Shown piece by piece: positions 13,975 to 15,457 of a stretch of 15,457 nucleotides of DNA. A program made the translations under genes and the position numbers. Origin of the DNA: an uncultured Clostridia bacterium (GTDB taxonomy: Bacteria; Bacillota; Clostridia; Oscillospirales; Oscillospiraceae); contig CAMEIU010000030.1 in the NCBI GenBank assembly GCA_945918815.1, positions 1 through 15,457 of the forward strand, in the 5' to 3' direction. The notes under the pieces were generated by a model, which saw nothing but the letters and a program-made list of their open reading frames with translations, did no database searches and was not told the DNA's origin. How positions within the stretch are numbered: the stretch's first letter is position 1; every line of letters begins with the position of its first letter.

Positions 13975-14002
13975 AAAAATATAAAAATGGAGGCGGAACA
14001 CC

Positions 14003-15364
14003 ATGCAGACCTATCTCAAAAACGGATACATCGTCACAATGGGAGAACAGGAAACGGTATACGACGGCGGCGGCGTGTTGGTCGAGGGCGAAAACATCGT
14101 CGCGGTGGGCAAGATCGATCCCAGTCTGGTGAAGCCCGACGCGGAGGTCATCGACCTGCAAGGCAAGTATGTGCTGCCTGGCTTTGTCAACACCCATGTA
14201 CACACTTCGCAGCAGATTTCCCGCGGCGTGGGCGACGACGTGGACTTCATCACCTGGCTGCACAAACGGATGTGGCCCTATGAGAGCAACATGACCGAAG
14301 AGGACTCCTATGTCTCCACGCTCATGTGCTGTCTGGAGCTGATTCGCTCCGGTGTGACCTCCTTTGCCGAGCCCGGCGGACAGTTCGTCTCCGGCATGGT
14401 GCGCGGCGTCAGCGAGGCAGGCCTCCGCGCAAAGCTGGCCAAATCCGTCATGGACTGCGGCGACGGCCTGCCCACCGTCTGGCAGAAGACCACCGAGGAA
14501 GAGCTGGACCAGCAGGTGGACGATCTCAAACGGTTCCACAACACCGCCGAGGGCCGCGTGCAGATCTGGTTCGGCCTGCGCACCATCTTCAACAACACCG
14601 ACAATCTCATCATCCGCACCAAAGAGCTGGCCGATCAATACGGCGTCGGCGTGCATATGCATGTGGCCGAGGCCAAGAGTGAGATTGAGTATACCCAGGC
14701 TGTCTATGGAGAACCCACCGTCACCCATCTGGAGCGGCTGGGCGTTCTGGACCGGAACCTGCTGGCCGTACATACGGTCTGGCTGACAAACGAGGAAGTG
14801 TCGCTGCTGAAAAAGCGGGACGTGAAGGTCAGCCACAATCCGGCGTCCGCCATGCGGGTACTGGGCTTCGCGAAGATTCCCAGAATGTTGGACGAAGGCG
14901 TGTGCGTCAGCATCGGTACCGACGGCGCATCCTCCAGCAACCGCATGAATATGATCGACGAGATGTGGCTCACCTCTCTCATTCACAAGGGCTGGAGGCT
15001 GGATTCCACGGTCGTACCGTCTCAGGATATCCTGCGCATGGCAACCAAGAACGGCGCCCGGGCGCTGATGGACGAAGCGCTCTACGGCTCTCTGGAAGCG
15101 GGCAAGAAGGCGGACCTCATTGTCATTGACCCCCACGGTCCGTCCATGATGCCGGTCAACGACCGGATCGCCGCGCTGGTCACGGCCATGCGCTCGGAGA
15201 ATGTGCGCTCCACCATGTGCAACGGCCGGTGGCTGATGCGCGACCGCAAGATTCTGACCCTGGACGAGGATGCCATTCTCCAGGAAGCCTGCGCCCGCGG
15301 CGCGGCCATCTATGAACGTGCGGGCATTCACCTGCCCGACCGTTTCCCCGTCGTCAAGGTATGA
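14003..15364 (+). CDS. Amidohydrolase of the MtaD/TrzA/AtzA type (deaminase-like)
   Basis: A 453-residue metal-dependent hydrolase. The N-terminal beta-sandwich segment ends in LPGFVNTHVHTS (58-69), with His65 and His67 as metal ligands. Further ligands or catalytic residues are VHMHVAEA (217-224, His220 and Glu223), AVHTVWL (255-261, His257) and GTDGASSSNRMNM (305-317, Asp307). The layout matches 5-methylthioadenosine/S-adenosylhomocysteine deaminases and the related s-triazine hydrolases; the stretch SRGVGDDVDFITWLHKRMWP (73-92) is typical. The substrate may be an aminated heterocycle or nucleoside, but it cannot be fixed. GGAGG (13989-13993) precedes ATG 14003. The gene is controlled by a MerR-type promoter and overlaps the next gene by ATGA. 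Confidence 0.9.
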   Translation: MQTYLKNGYIVTMGEQETVYDGGGVLVEGENIVAVGKIDPSLVKPDAEVIDLQGKYVLPGFVNTHVHTSQQISRGVGDDVDFITWLHKRMWPYESNMTEEDSYVSTLMCCLELIRSGVTSFAEPGGQFVSGMVRGVSEAGLRAKLAKSVMDCGDGLPTVWQKTTEEELDQQVDDLKRFHNTAEGRVQIWFGLRTIFNNTDNLIIRTKELADQYGVGVHMHVAEAKSEIEYTQAVYGEPTVTHLERLGVLDRNLLAVHTVWLTNEEVSLLKKRDVKVSHNPASAMRVLGFAKIPRMLDEGVCVSIGTDGASSSNRMNMIDEMWLTSLIHKGWRLDSTVVPSQDILRMATKNGARALMDEALYGSLEAGKKADLIVIDPHGPSMMPVNDRIAALVTAMRSENVRSTMCNGRWLMRDRKILTLDEDAILQEACARGAAIYERAGIHLPDRFPVVKV

Positions 15365-15457
15365 CCGCGGTTCGCGCCTGGCCGAAGGCGCTGGCCATGG
15401 GCGCGGCGTCATCGCTGTTTTTCTCCTGCACCTTTCTGCTCAACCGCGCCATGTCCC
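15361..15457 (+). CDS. EmrE-type multidrug transporter-like protein (N-terminal fragment, cut by window edge)
   Basis: The frame runs from ATG 15361 to the window end, 32 codons. It begins MTAVRAWPKALAMGAASSLF and continues FSCTFLLNRAMS, which looks like the first membrane helix of the EmrE-like 'multidrug resistance efflux transporter' family in Firmicutes, where a pattern like SLFFS-TF-LNR is common. ATGA overlap with the amidohydrolase stop codon suggests translational coupling. The fragment is short, so the family call is tentative, though a membrane protein is likely. Confidence 0.6.
   Translation, partial: MTAVRAWPKALAMGAASSLFFSCTFLLNRAMS

Noticed and set aside
13937..15412. A 491-codon minus-strand frame opposite the amidohydrolase
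   Set aside because: Shadow frame; the plus strand carries all conserved metal-binding motifs and the promoter.

Overview
The window is GC-rich bacterial DNA, densely packed with genes that carry strong AGGAGG-type ribosome binding sites and sigma-A promoters. Four features point to a Gram-positive Clostridia genome: a DarA/PstA-type cyclic-di-AMP receptor, a surface nucleotidase with three SLH repeats, a BlaI/M56 regulatory pair and a FatA-like acyl-ACP thioesterase. The GC level and gene content would fit the Oscillospiraceae, but that placement is inference. Fourteen protein genes are supported. Two are cut by the window edges (1-631 and 15361-15457). No rRNA, tRNA, CRISPR array, transposase or phage gene was seen, and no stretch over 300 bases lacks a gene.

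Layout. (1) Bases 1-2242, minus strand: an MBOAT O-acyltransferase followed by a secreted SGNH/GDSL hydrolase with a long Pro/Glu linker, behind a consensus promoter (TTGACA-17-TATAAT). This looks like an envelope or exopolysaccharide acylation pair. (2) Bases 2270-5825, plus strand: trmO (tRNA t6A methylation), then a TldD/TldE protease pair ending in an intrinsic terminator. (3) Bases 5829-8408, plus strand: a BlaI-type repressor and an M56 antirepressor, translationally coupled by an ATGA overlap, with two operator copies at the promoter. The ectodomain of the M56 protein is not a penicillin-binding domain. A pair of related inverted-repeat elements (5676-5766 and 8437-8556, opposite orientation) brackets this cassette. 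(4) Bases 8569-10531, minus strand: an operon of darA, acyl-ACP thioesterase and a fumarylacetoacetate-hydrolase-family enzyme. (5) Bases 10655-12991, plus strand and divergent from darA: an exported 5'-nucleotidase with SLH wall anchors and a strong terminator. (6) Bases 13036-15457: a BmrR-like MerR regulator (minus) divergent from an MtaD/TrzA-type amidohydrolase (plus). The amidohydrolase overlaps by ATGA the start of a gene resembling EmrE-type multidrug transporters.

The most interesting part is region 6. The amidohydrolase promoter has the overlong 19-bp spacer characteristic of MerR activation, and an exact 10-3-10 dyad covers the spacer. The regulator has a GyrI-like ligand-binding domain. 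Together these suggest a small-molecule-sensing unit that modifies and exports a compound. Second is region 3, a self-contained sensor with an unrecognised extracellular domain, bracketed by MITE-like repeats. Third is the divergent pairing of a c-di-AMP receptor with a cell-surface nucleotidase.
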